The notes below the pieces were generated by a model. That model made no database searches and was not told the origin of the DNA. It was given only the letters and a program-made list of their open reading frames with translations. From Acidisoma sp. PAMC 29798 (lineage in GTDB: Bacteria; Pseudomonadota; Alphaproteobacteria; Acetobacterales; Acetobacteraceae), in assembly GCF_030252425.1 (NCBI RefSeq), contig NZ_CP126994.1, positions 372,001 to 436,000 on the forward strand: a stretch of DNA of 64,000 nucleotides, written 5' to 3'. Within the stretch, counting starts at the first letter, position 1. Every line of letters starts with the position of its first letter. The position numbers and the translations under genes were made by a program. This document shows, piece by piece, positions 1 to 9,027 of this stretch.

Positions 1-1371
1 GTCGTCCACCAGGCAGCGATATTCACGCAGGATGCCAAGGCCGCCACGATATTCGCCGGCGCCGCCGGTATCGGGCGCGAAGCCATAGCGCTCGATCCGA
101 ATGGGATAGTCGGCCTCGATCATTTCGATCGGCACATTCGATTGGTTGGAGGCCATATGGGGCACGCCTTCCTGCCCGTCATGCGCCGAGGTCGCGCCCC
201 AGGTACCCATGACGCATTCGGAAAAGACGAAGGCGGCGTCCCCATTCCGGCCGGCGAAGGTCGGCAAGGTCGATCCGCCGGTGCCATCCGCCGTGATGCG
301 GTCGGGCAGCGCCTGCGCCAGGGCGCCGTAGATGCAATCCACGATGCGGTAGCCGGTGATGCCGCGCGCCCCGCACGGCGCCGGATGCGTCGCATTCACC
401 AAGGTGCTCGGTGGGGCCAGAACATGGATCGGCCGCGTATACCCGTGGCAGTTGGGCACGTCCGCCGACATGATCGACCGCAACGCCGCATAGACATTGG
501 ATTTACAGAAGGACAGCGGTGCGTTGATGCCGCCCTTCACCTGTGCGGCAGTGCCCGCCCAATCCGCCGTGATCTCCGATCCCGCCACGGTCAAGGTAAG
601 ACGAAGCACGATCGGGTCGGGATTTTCGCCCAATCCGTCGATATGGTCGACGAAGGTATAGACGCCGTCGGCGATGGCGGAGAAGGCGTGGCGCGCGAGG
701 GTTTCCGCCTGATCCTGAAGCGCGTCGCAATGGCGCTGCAGGTCATCTGCACCATAACGTGCGACCAAAGCGAGAAGACCGCGCTCACCTATCGTGCAGG
801 CCGCCAGCTGTGCACGAAGATCGCCCAGCACCATGTCGGGGACGCGAACATTTGTGGCGATGATGTCGAGCAGCATGGTATTCTCACGCCCGCCATCGAA
901 CCATTTCACGAAGGGCAGGCGCAGGCCTTCCTGGTAGATCTCCGTGGCGCCGATGGAATTGCTTCCCGGCACGATGCCGCCGACATCCGCGTGATGGGCG
1001 ATGGTGGTGCCCCAGCCGCACAACACACCCTCGAAGAAAATCGGCTTGATGACATAAATGTCGGGCAGATGCTGGCCGCTCGCGACATAGGGATCATTGG
1101 CAATGAACACGTCGCCCGGAGCGATGCGGCCCGCGTATTGCACGATCAGATGCCGCATAGCGTCGTAGAAGCTGCCGAGATGCATGGGCGTGGTCAGCCC
1201 CTGCGCAATGGTCAGCCCCGCCGGATCGCAAAGGGCGGTCGAGTAATCCATCGAATCGCGCACGATTGGCGAATGCGCGGTGCGCATCAGATTGAGCGCC
1301 ATTTCATCGGCAATCGTCTCGAAGCCGTTCTTGAGCACTTCGAGCAGGATGGGGTCGATGCGCGCGCTCAT
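1..1371 (-). CDS. hyuB: N-methylhydantoinase B / 5-oxoprolinase-type subunit, partial
   Basis: The frame is open from an ATG at 1371 to the window edge, giving 457 codons; the family is usually 550-600 residues, so the C-terminus lies outside. Visible family motifs are the N-terminal MSARIDPILLEVLKNGF, then RTAHSPIVRDSMDYST, FIANDPYVASGQHLPD and NATHPAPCGARG. HyuB proteins work with HyuA in ATP-dependent opening of hydantoin or oxoproline-like cyclic amides in the cytoplasm. The start overlaps the hyuA stop in an ATGA arrangement, so the two are translationally coupled. Substrate specificity cannot be read from sequence; the locus context (amine oxidase, amine/amino-acid transporter) suggests a nitrogen-containing ring compound. 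Family identity is secure, substrate is not. Confidence 0.9.
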   Translation of the reverse strand, partial: MSARIDPILLEVLKNGFETIADEMALNLMRTAHSPIVRDSMDYSTALCDPAGLTIAQGLTTPMHLGSFYDAMRHLIVQYAGRIAPGDVFIANDPYVASGQHLPDIYVIKPIFFEGVLCGWGTTIAHHADVGGIVPGSNSIGATEIYQEGLRLPFVKWFDGGRENTMLLDIIATNVRVPDMVLGDLRAQLAACTIGERGLLALVARYGADDLQRHCDALQDQAETLARHAFSAIADGVYTFVDHIDGLGENPDPIVLRLTLTVAGSEITADWAGTAAQVKGGINAPLSFCKSNVYAALRSIMSADVPNCHGYTRPIHVLAPPSTLVNATHPAPCGARGITGYRIVDCIYGALAQALPDRITADGTGGSTLPTFAGRNGDAAFVFSECVMGTWGATSAHDGQEGVPHMASNQSNVPIEMIEADYPIRIERYGFAPDTGGAGEYRGGLGILREYRCLVDD

Positions 1372-3452
1372 GCCGGGACCCCCATCGCCAAGGTGATGAC
1401 GATATTGTTGAAGCTGTCCAGCGCCGCCGTTGCGTTAGGGGGAACGACCGTCGTGCCCTCATATTCCTCAATGATCAGCGGCCCCTGGCGTGCTGCGCCG
1501 GTCAAGTCCTCGCGCCCGATCACAGCCGTGGCACGCGAACCGATGTCGCGGCCAAAATAGACATCGCGCGTCGCGGTGCCACACGCCGGCACCGCCTTGC
1601 GGATCGGCCCATTACGGGGCGGCTGCGGAATGGTGCCGGTCACGCGCAGGGCGACGAACCGCACCTCGCCCTCGGGCTGGATATGGCCATAAATCCGCCC
1701 GTGCTCCCGCTCGAAAGCGGCGCGGATCTCGTCAGGGTAACCGTCAGGCCATGGCCCGCGTTCGAGGTCCACGGGAAGTTCGAAGGCCTGGCCGGCGTAG
1801 CGGAGCTGCGCGGTCCAGCCGATGCGAAGATCCGGGGATGCGCCGATGTCTGCCGCGACCTTGTCCTCCAGCGCCTCGAACGCCGCCACGATCTCCGTCA
1901 TCGGCGTGGCGGACAGCGAGCGCGTAAAGGCCGCCGACTGGGAAACCTCGAAATCCGCCAGAAGAAGCCCGACGGCGCTGAACACCCCCGCGGCGGGTGG
2001 AACCACCACGCGCGCCATGCCCAACTCCCGGGCGAGCGCTGCGGCGTGAATGCCGCCGTTGCCGCCGAAGGCAAAGAGCGTGAAATCCCGCGGATCGCGG
2101 CCGCGATAAGTCGAGACGGATTTCACCGCGCGCATCATGGTGATAGTGGCGAGGCGATGAACGCCGAAGGCTGCGTCCAGCACGTCGCAGTCCAGGAAGG
2201 CGGCGATCTTCGTCTCCAAAGCTTCACGCGCCTTGGCGGCGTCGATCTTGACCGTGCCGCCGGCGAGGGAATGACGGTTGTTATAGCCCAGCACGACATT
2301 GGCGTCGGTGACCGTGGGCTCGGTGCCGCCCGCATCGTAACAGGCGGGGCCAGGCGCGGCGCCGGCGCTATGGGGCCCAACCTTCAGGCCGCCGGCGGCA
2401 TCGAGCCAGACGATGCTGCCGCCGCCCGCGCCCACTTCCGAAATGTCGATCACGGGCAGCTTGAGAGCGTAGCCGCCCCCCTTTACCAACCGGCTGCTGA
2501 GGGACATGCCGCCACCCACCTCGTATTCGTCGGTCTTGACGACGTGACCGTCCTCGATCAGGGACGCCTTGGCCGTGGTGCCGCCCATATCGAAGGTGAT
2601 GATGTCCGTATAGCCGGCGTCACGACCTTGCATCGCGGCGCCGACGACGCCCGCCGCCGGGCCGCTTTCCACCACCTGAGCCGGTTTGGCGATGACGCGA
2701 TCCACATCCAGCGTGCCGCCGCCGGAATGCATCATCAAAAGACGGCCGGCGATGCCATGGCTCACCAGGGCGGATTTCAGCGACCGCAGATAGCGCGCCA
2801 CCATCGGCCCGACATAGGCGTTGATGACGGTCGTGCTAGTGCGCTCATATTCCCGAATCTCGGGCAGGATTTCGGCAGAGGCGGAAATGAAGACCTCCGG
2901 AAGAGCGGCGCGCATGATCGCCGCCACCTGATCCTCATGCGCCGCGTTCGCATAGGAATGCAGGAAGCAAATGGCCACGGCCTCGACGGAGGAGGCCGCC
3001 AATTCGGCGGCGAGCGCACGGACCTCGTCCACCGCCAGCGGCTGAACGACCTCACCCCTCGGCCCCATCCGCTCGGTGATCTCATAGCGGTGGCGGCGCG
3101 GCACCAGCGGGGCGGGCTTCTGATACAGCGGCTCGTACAGGCGTGGCACGCGGATGCGGCGCAGCTCCAGCACATCGCGGAAGCCACGCGTGGTGATCAG
3201 CGCCGTACGAGCACCGCGACCTTCAAGAATGACGTTGGTGGCGATGGTGGAGGCATGCAGCACCTCACTGATATCGCCATGCGCGATGCCCAATTCGGCG
3301 GCGAGTTCGGTGATGCCGCGCAGGATCGCGACCGCATAGTCGTGCGGCGTGGACGGCACCTTGCGGGTGCCGAGAACGCCGGTCGGCGACAGGCAGGTGA
3401 TGTCGGTAAAGGTCCCGCCGACATCGGCCGCCATTCTATACCCGCGCGCCAT
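1368..3452 (-). CDS. hyuA: N-methylhydantoinase A / 5-oxoprolinase-type subunit
   Basis: 694 residues from the ATG at 3452, the usual length for HyuA. The N-terminal phosphate-binding motif AADVGGTFTDIT and the second ATPase motif FDMGGTTAKASLIEDG of the actin-like (ASKHA) fold are intact, and VGAGGGSIVW is typical of the family. It is the ATP-using partner of HyuB. I chose 3452 because the open frame further upstream (to 3539) would run 83 bases into the preceding enolase-family gene, whereas this ATG lies 4 bases after that gene's stop with TGAGG upstream. The product would act in the cytoplasm on a cyclic amide. Hydantoin, oxoproline, creatinine-derived and caprolactam-type substrates all remain possible. 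Confidence 0.9.
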   Translation of the reverse strand: MARGYRMAADVGGTFTDITCLSPTGVLGTRKVPSTPHDYAVAILRGITELAAELGIAHGDISEVLHASTIATNVILEGRGARTALITTRGFRDVLELRRIRVPRLYEPLYQKPAPLVPRRHRYEITERMGPRGEVVQPLAVDEVRALAAELAASSVEAVAICFLHSYANAAHEDQVAAIMRAALPEVFISASAEILPEIREYERTSTTVINAYVGPMVARYLRSLKSALVSHGIAGRLLMMHSGGGTLDVDRVIAKPAQVVESGPAAGVVGAAMQGRDAGYTDIITFDMGGTTAKASLIEDGHVVKTDEYEVGGGMSLSSRLVKGGGYALKLPVIDISEVGAGGGSIVWLDAAGGLKVGPHSAGAAPGPACYDAGGTEPTVTDANVVLGYNNRHSLAGGTVKIDAAKAREALETKIAAFLDCDVLDAAFGVHRLATITMMRAVKSVSTYRGRDPRDFTLFAFGGNGGIHAAALARELGMARVVVPPAAGVFSAVGLLLADFEVSQSAAFTRSLSATPMTEIVAAFEALEDKVAADIGASPDLRIGWTAQLRYAGQAFELPVDLERGPWPDGYPDEIRAAFEREHGRIYGHIQPEGEVRFVALRVTGTIPQPPRNGPIRKAVPACGTATRDVYFGRDIGSRATAVIGREDLTGAARQGPLIIEEYEGTTVVPPNATAALDSFNNIVITLAMGVPA

Positions 3453-3456
3453 GGCC

Positions 3457-4611
3457 TCAGGCACACCGGAAGCGTTCAAGCTTGGCTTCATCGATGGTAA
3501 TGCCGAGGCCTGGGCCATCCAGCGGCAGGATCGCCCCATCCCGCACCACGAAGGCCTCGCTCAGCACATCATCTTCATAGTAATGGCCGCCGATCCGGTA
3601 AGGATGCGTGCCGGACGGCGCGCTGATCGGAATGACACAGGGCAGGCTGACGCTCAACGTGGCCAGGGCGAAATGCACATTGGCCGCATTGCCGATGGCG
3701 GATTCGATCGAGCCGTTGACATCGCAAGGTCGGTTGGTCGCCTCGGCAAGAGCCCCGACTTTGCGGGCACCGACGAAACCACCCGATTTCGCGAGATAGA
3801 TCGAAATGCAATCGGCACCCTGGGTGCGATCGAGGTCGAGCGCATCATTGAGATCCCAGCAGGATTCATCGGCGATGATGGGGATGGCCGTACCCCGCGT
3901 AACCTCCGCCATCTGACGCAGACCGACCGTCGGCTGCTCCACGTAATCGGCGCCGGCATCGGCCAATTGGCCGACGACGCGGATCGCGGTCTTCGTCTCG
4001 CGATAGCCCTGATTGGCGTCGAGGCGCAGGCAGATCCCGTCCTTCAGCTCGCGGCGAAGAATGCCGATGAGACGCACGTCCCGCTCGGCATCGACGCCAC
4101 CCTTGATCTGCAAAGCGGTGATGCCGTCGGCGACGGCGCCCACCGCTTCCTCGATCGCTTCGCCCTCAGGCATCAGCCCCACCATATGCGCCACGGGTAC
4201 GCTGGCGCGGCAGGCGCCGCCGAGAAGTTTGTAGATCGGAAGGCCAACGATCTTGCCCCAGGCGTCGTGCAGGGCGATATCCACGGCGCATTTTGCATAG
4301 ACATGCCCGATCACGGCGCGGTCCATACGCTCCCGCGCCATGGTCACCGCCGTGACGTCATGACCGATCAACAATGGCCCCAGCACCTCGTTCACCAGGG
4401 CCGCGACGGTCGCGAGGGTTTCACCCGCATGGCGGCCGAAGTCGCCGCCCCAATCGGGCAGGGGCGTCGCTTCCCCATAGCCGACGACGCCGCTCTCGGT
4501 TCGTACGCGGATCAGGACGAAGCCACCCAGATCCACTTTGAGGCCGGCCCATTTGAAATCACGCCGTGTGGGCAGCCGAAAGGGAATGGCCTCGATCGAT
4601 GTGATCTTCAT
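3457..4611 (-). CDS. Mandelate racemase/muconate lactonizing family enzyme (enolase superfamily)
   Basis: 384 residues with the two-domain enolase-superfamily plan: N-terminal capping region, then a TIM barrel. Metal-ligand positions are readable as DANQG, VEQP and ADES, and the C-terminal general-base lysine as YLAKSGG. The usual KxK motif on the second barrel strand reads LQIKGG, so the first lysine is glutamine while the second is kept. This fits the muconate-lactonizing/dipeptide-epimerase branch. Such enzymes abstract a proton alpha to a carboxylate (racemisation, epimerisation, cycloisomerisation or dehydration). It sits between a GMC oxidoreductase and hyuA in one leftward operon, so it probably handles an acid or amide intermediate. 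The reaction is not predictable here. Confidence 0.88.
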   Translation of the reverse strand: MKITSIEAIPFRLPTRRDFKWAGLKVDLGGFVLIRVRTESGVVGYGEATPLPDWGGDFGRHAGETLATVAALVNEVLGPLLIGHDVTAVTMARERMDRAVIGHVYAKCAVDIALHDAWGKIVGLPIYKLLGGACRASVPVAHMVGLMPEGEAIEEAVGAVADGITALQIKGGVDAERDVRLIGILRRELKDGICLRLDANQGYRETKTAIRVVGQLADAGADYVEQPTVGLRQMAEVTRGTAIPIIADESCWDLNDALDLDRTQGADCISIYLAKSGGFVGARKVGALAEATNRPCDVNGSIESAIGNAANVHFALATLSVSLPCVIPISAPSGTHPYRIGGHYYEDDVLSEAFVVRDGAILPLDGPGLGITIDEAKLERFRCA

Positions 4612-4640
4612 TCTATCTTCTCGTTATCTGACGTTTAGTT

Positions 4641-6224
4641 TTAGTGGGATCGCGTGGCGACGATGTGATCGGCGCTTCGCAAGGCGAGTGCGGCAATCGT
4701 CGCGGCCGGATTGGCGCAGGAGCCGGTCACCAGAATGCTTCCGTCGATGACATAAAGACCGGGCACGTCATGTGTGCGGCCGAAGGAATCGACGACGGAC
4801 TGTGCGGGATCGCTGCCCATGCGGCAGGTGCCAAGAGGATGCCAACCGAAATCAGGCAATGCCACGGACATGACCCGCTGGGCACCGGCTTCCCACAAGG
4901 ACTCCTCGGCACGCTTGAGGTTGTAGCGCAGCATGCGCGCGGAATTCTCCGAGATACGGTAATGCAGCCTCGGGACAGGGTTGCCGTCTGCGTCCACACG
5001 ATCCGGATGAAGATCGACATGGTTCGCCTCCTCCGGCAGATCCTCGCAAATGACACCCCAGACCGCCGACCGGCCGAGCGAGGCTGCGACATGGTCATGC
5101 AGCGCCTCCCCCCATTTCGCCTCGCCTGGCCAGGGAAAGAGTGCTGCGGCCAGGGGGCCTCCCGAAGGCCCGAAGTTCCACTTGGCGCCACGCGTGAAAT
5201 CCAATTCCGGCCGCGTCTCCGCGAATTCCAGGGAATAGATCTGCTGGCCCCAGTGTCCTTGCCACGTCTCCATCGGTTCATCGAAGAGACCGATCGCACG
5301 GCCAAAAGGATGAAACATCAACCGCTTTCCGACGAGGCCGGATCCATTGGCCAGCCCCTGGGGAAAAAGCGCCGATATCGAGGCTAGAAGCAGACGGGGG
5401 GTTCCAACGGCATTCGCCGCGACAATCGTGATGTCGGCGGCGATCGCATGCTCCACGCCCGCCCTGTCCGTAAAGACGGCGCCGCTGGCATGGCCGGCAG
5501 CGTCATGAGTGATGCGACTTACGCGTGCGCCGGTCAGCAACCTGGCCCCATGGGACTCGCTCACCGGCCAATGGGTGATATCGACTGAGGCCTTGGCATC
5601 TTCAGGGCAGCCGGTGCCGCAAACACCCCGTTGCACGCAGGGTCTCATGGCGCCGTAGCTCTGGCTCGCGATGGCATTGGACCCTGGCCACCAATGCCAG
5701 TTCAGGCGGTTATGCGCGGCGGCAACACGCTCCGCGACCGTCGACAAGGGTAGCGCCGGCATGGGGTAATCCGCATGCCGCGCCTGGGCCGGATCGCCAT
5801 TCGCGCCCGAGACGCCAAAGGCGCGGTCGACGCGATCATAGAAGGGCGCCAGCTCCGCATAGGTGATCGGCCAATCGTCACCCACGCCATCCAACGTCCG
5901 GGTCCGAAAGTCCGATGGCAGGAACCGCATCCACTGCGCCCCATATAGAATGGTGCTGCCACCGACGCCGTTGAACATCATGGGCTTGATGTCAGATCGG
6001 CTGTCGTCGATCGGATAGTCACCGGGCGCCTTGCGAATATTGGGATTGGGATGCCACTGCCCCATCGATGCGAGCTCCCAATCCGCGTTGCGTCCAGGAT
6101 AGGCTTTGCTGCCGTGCCGCGCCCCCTGTTCGAGGCAGATCACGTCCATGCCGGCCTCGGCGAGGCGGCGCGCCATCACGGCGCCGGACAGGCCGGCCCC
6201 GATGATCAAAGCCTCACACCGCAT
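4641..6224 (-). CDS. GMC family FAD-dependent oxidoreductase
   Basis: 527 residues from the ATG at 6224. The N-terminus carries the dinucleotide-binding motif [19 protein letters not shown] followed by ICLEQG; a central [10 protein letters not shown] segment and the C-terminal HPLGTCRMG and [16 protein letters not shown] are hallmarks of the glucose-methanol-choline family, with the active-site histidine region in the HPLG motif. It would oxidise an alcohol or polyol-type substrate using FAD. There is no signal peptide or Tat motif, so a cytoplasmic location is likely. It overlaps the end of the transporter gene by 11 bases; an ATG 6 bases further upstream (6230) is an equal alternative. The open frame extends to 6377 but that part overlaps the ATPase domain of the upstream gene and is not credible. 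Confidence 0.9.
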   Translation of the reverse strand: MRCEALIIGAGLSGAVMARRLAEAGMDVICLEQGARHGSKAYPGRNADWELASMGQWHPNPNIRKAPGDYPIDDSRSDIKPMMFNGVGGSTILYGAQWMRFLPSDFRTRTLDGVGDDWPITYAELAPFYDRVDRAFGVSGANGDPAQARHADYPMPALPLSTVAERVAAAHNRLNWHWWPGSNAIASQSYGAMRPCVQRGVCGTGCPEDAKASVDITHWPVSESHGARLLTGARVSRITHDAAGHASGAVFTDRAGVEHAIAADITIVAANAVGTPRLLLASISALFPQGLANGSGLVGKRLMFHPFGRAIGLFDEPMETWQGHWGQQIYSLEFAETRPELDFTRGAKWNFGPSGGPLAAALFPWPGEAKWGEALHDHVAASLGRSAVWGVICEDLPEEANHVDLHPDRVDADGNPVPRLHYRISENSARMLRYNLKRAEESLWEAGAQRVMSVALPDFGWHPLGTCRMGSDPAQSVVDSFGRTHDVPGLYVIDGSILVTGSCANPAATIAALALRSADHIVATRSH

Positions 6225-7818
6225 GGGCATCGTCCTGCAGGACGAGGTTGAGGAAACGCCGCGTGCGCTCCTTTTTCGGGAAGTCGAGAACCTCCGCCGG
6301 GGTTCCTTCTTCGACGATGAAGCCCTCGTCGAAGAAGGCCACACGGTCAGCAACCTCACGCGCGAAACGGATCTCATGCGTGACGATGATCATGGTCATG
6401 CCGGCATCGGCAAGGCTGCGGATGACGTTCAACACTTCCCCGACCAGTTCAGGATCGAGCGCAGAGGTCGGTTCGTCGAACAGCATCAGTCGCGGTCTGA
6501 CCGCAAGCGCGCGCGCAATGGCGACGCGTTGCTGCTGACCGCCCGACAGATGCTGGGGGAAATGGTTCGCGTGATTGGAGAGGCCGACGACGTCGAGAAG
6601 CTGCCGCGCCAGCGTCTCGGCCTCGGCGCGCGGCAGGCCATGAACGCGGATCGGGGCCTCGATGATGTTCTCAAGCGCCGTCAGATGGCTGAACAGATTG
6701 AAACTCTGGAACACCATAGCGACACCGACTTCGGCGCGAGCCTTGGCGCGGCCGGAGGTCGGCCGCAACCTGCCATGCTCTTTGGTATAGCCGACGTAGC
6801 GGCCGTCGATGGTGATGTCGCCGTCATCGATGGATTCGAGATGGTTGATGAGGCGAAGGAGCGTGCTCTTTCCCGAACCGCTCGGGCCGATGATGGCAAC
6901 GACCTCGCCGCGCTTGACCGAGAAACTGACGCCCTTCAGCACTTCCCGCTCACGATAGCTTTTCCACACGTTCACACAATTGACGAAACGCGCGTCCCGC
7001 TCGGTCGGTGCGGCAACGGCGTCGGGCAGAAGTGCCTGTACCGCTTCGGTGCGTGACACCGCCAGCGTCTGCTGGGCGTGAATGACGACAAGCGGCGGCA
7101 CGGCGCGTGGCTTATAGCCGGGGATCAAGCGCACCCAACGGGCCGTCACGCCGCGCCGTTCGGGATCGAGCGACCGTTCCATAAAGATCTGAACGATGGA
7201 AATGGCGCTGGTGAGCACGAGGTAGATCAACGCGGCACCCGCGAAGACCGTGAAGAACTTGAAGTTCTGGCCCACAATCTGCTGCGCCCGAAAGGTCAGC
7301 TCATTGACGAAGATGATCGAGGCAACCGAGGTCATCTTCAGCATGCCGATGGTGTCGTTGGCGAGCGAGGGCAGAATGGCCCGCAACGCTTGCGGCAGCA
7401 CGATGCGCCGCAGCGTCAGCACCGGTCCCATGCCAAGCGACGCGGCTGCTACGCCCTGCTGTGGATTGACCGAAAGAATGCCGCCGCGAATGATCTCCGC
7501 CGAGAAGGCTGCCTGATTGAGGCTGAAGGCGATCACGGCTGTGGTGAAGCTGCCGAAGGTGATTCCGATCAAGGGCAGCGCGTCGAAGATGAAAACAATC
7601 TGGAGCAACTGCGGCGTGCCGCGCATAAACCAAATATAGAGCCAGGCCGCGGCGCTGAGCGGCCTGACCGAGGAGAGCCGTGTGAGGGCCAGAACCAGAC
7701 CAAGAAAAAGACCGATGGTCATCGCGATAGCGGTGATCTCGATTGCCAGGAGCGCACCGGACCAGAGAAAGCCTCCGCTGAAATAACCAAGAACCTCGGA
7801 GAGGGTACCCAATACCAC
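6214..7818 (-). CDS. Fused ABC permease-ATPase for polar amino acids or amines
   Basis: 534 residues in one uninterrupted frame. Residues about 1-225 form a HisM/GlnP-type permease with several membrane segments and the EAA-like loop [19 protein letters not shown] linker of about 60 residues follows, then a GlnQ/HisP-type ATPase with Walker [10 protein letters not shown], signature LSGGQQQR, Walker [13 protein letters not shown] and H-loop VTHE. In most bacteria these are two proteins; here they are fused. The matching binding protein is probably the one encoded at 10979-11830 on the other strand. The gene is followed directly by the GMC oxidoreductase gene. Membrane-bound importer; substrate inferred to be an amine or amino-acid derivative from the neighbouring amine oxidase. 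Confidence 0.92.
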   Translation of the reverse strand: MVLGTLSEVLGYFSGGFLWSGALLAIEITAIAMTIGLFLGLVLALTRLSSVRPLSAAAWLYIWFMRGTPQLLQIVFIFDALPLIGITFGSFTTAVIAFSLNQAAFSAEIIRGGILSVNPQQGVAAASLGMGPVLTLRRIVLPQALRAILPSLANDTIGMLKMTSVASIIFVNELTFRAQQIVGQNFKFFTVFAGAALIYLVLTSAISIVQIFMERSLDPERRGVTARWVRLIPGYKPRAVPPLVVIHAQQTLAVSRTEAVQALLPDAVAAPTERDARFVNCVNVWKSYREREVLKGVSFSVKRGEVVAIIGPSGSGKSTLLRLINHLESIDDGDITIDGRYVGYTKEHGRLRPTSGRAKARAEVGVAMVFQSFNLFSHLTALENIIEAPIRVHGLPRAEAETLARQLLDVVGLSNHANHFPQHLSGGQQQRVAIARALAVRPRLMLFDEPTSALDPELVGEVLNVIRSLADAGMTMIIVTHEIRFAREVADRVAFFDEGFIVEEGTPAEVLDFPKKERTRRFLNLVLQDDAHAV

Positions 7819-7912
7819 GATCCTTATGGACGAATGAAAGCCGCGCCTTGGCTATGAACGCGCGGGTTGCCAATGGCACTCGGCGTGCCCGGCGCCACGA
7901 TCAGGGAAAATA

Positions 7913-8653
7913 TCACCGCGCCTTGGTTTTGAGGCGGCGTGAGTCATCGCCTTGGGTCCCGTTGATGGCTCTAGCTGGTTCTGCTTTTTCGACACGCTTG
8001 ACCAATTGCGACCGCGCAGCGGGATTGAGAAAGGATTCGATCGATGCCCGCTCAGATGCACGCCCGTGGTAGGATATGGACAGGATATGAGCGGGGCCTT
8101 CGCTGGTCGAAACATAGACATGCTTCATGCTGCTGTCGAAATAGGCGCTTTCCCCCGACTGCAGGGAGAAGGGCGCATATTGATCGGTATGCACATCGAT
8201 CGAACCCTCGATGACATAGATGAACTCCTCGCCGCCGTGCTGACTCCATTCGGCGAAATCGTCCGGGGATCGCGCGCTCACCCACATTTCGAGCGGGATC
8301 ATGTTCTTGCGTGAGATCTCGATGGAATGGGCGTGATAATCATATTGCTCGCTTGAGAAGGCAACGGCCTCACCGCGATGCGTCACCGTCTTGCGGCCAC
8401 TCACGTCTATCTTGGGTCCAGGCTTCACGATCTGCTCAATCGCAACGCCAAGCCCACTGCAAATGCGCATGACGATGTCGAAGGACGGGGATACGTCCCC
8501 GCGTTCAATCTTCGAGAGATTGGATGTGGAAACGGAAGCGCGTTCCGCCACGTCGCTCAACGTTAGGCCACGATCGAGGCGCAGCGCCTTCACACGCTCA
8601 CCGATCGGCGTCGTGGCCTCGTCTGCGAACTTCTGCGGGTCGTGGCTTTGCAT
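7913..8653 (-). CDS. XRE-family regulator with C-terminal cupin domain
   Basis: 246 residues. Residues about 18-72 are a helix-turn-helix of the XRE type (VKALRLDRGLTLSDVAERA, then STSNLSKIERGDVSPS). The C-terminal half is a small cupin with GEEFIYVIEGSIDVH and a GESAYFDSSMKHVY segment, which normally senses a small ligand. This architecture is shared with PuuR-like regulators of polyamine and amino-acid catabolism. The gene lies at the divergence point between the leftward catabolic operon and the rightward amine-oxidase gene, so it is the obvious local regulator. The ligand is inferred, not shown; it may be the amine substrate or its aldehyde. Confidence 0.9.
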   Translation of the reverse strand: MQSHDPQKFADEATTPIGERVKALRLDRGLTLSDVAERASVSTSNLSKIERGDVSPSFDIVMRICSGLGVAIEQIVKPGPKIDVSGRKTVTHRGEAVAFSSEQYDYHAHSIEISRKNMIPLEMWVSARSPDDFAEWSQHGGEEFIYVIEGSIDVHTDQYAPFSLQSGESAYFDSSMKHVYVSTSEGPAHILSISYHGRASERASIESFLNPAARSQLVKRVEKAEPARAINGTQGDDSRRLKTKAR

Positions 8654-9027
8654 GGACTATCCGGTTGCAGGGTACGACCCGGCCGCGGGTCGTTTGCGAT
8701 CGACGAAGGATAGCCGCGCGTCGCGGCCCTCCGCAACCCGAATTCTCGTAAATGATAATTTTATCGCCAGTGGTCGTCACTCGTGTGCGACGCGCGTTCA
8801 AACTTATGCTCTTTATCGGTCATATGCTCAGTTTTTGATACTGGGCGGGTCCGGATCGCCTTCTAGCCCAATTGATTGCCTGTTATTTCGCTTTTCAGGA
8901 CAAAAAATCTCTGACTTAATAATCCTGTCGGATCCGGGAACTCCTATCCGACGGACGCCACCATGAGGCAGAAGGCTTTTGATGATCAATGACGTGTCGC
9001 GCGCCAAGGTGCGCCCCGCCTTTGTCC
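8654..9027. promoter_or_regulatory. Divergent control region with two dyads
   Basis: This 374-base gap separates the XRE-cupin regulator from the amine oxidase and has no convincing gene. It is noticeably more AT-rich than its surroundings. Two inverted repeats are visible: GATAA-TT-TTATC at 8754-8765, and GTCGGAT/ATCCGAC (7-base arms, 12-base spacer) at 8927-8952. Either could be an operator for the adjacent regulator. No clear pair of -35 and -10 elements could be assigned. Confidence 0.5.

Noticed and set aside
142-1560. A 472-codon open frame on the plus strand
   Set aside because: It is the antisense shadow of hyuB and hyuA, whose motifs are unmistakable on the minus strand.
1683-3500. 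A 605-codon plus-strand frame
   Set aside because: Antisense shadow of hyuA in high-GC DNA with no recognisable domain.
6224-6377. Longer N-terminus of the GMC oxidoreductase
   Set aside because: The extra 51 codons overlap the ATPase C-terminus and encode a Ser/Arg-rich stretch unlike the family, whose proteins begin just before the GAGLSG motif.
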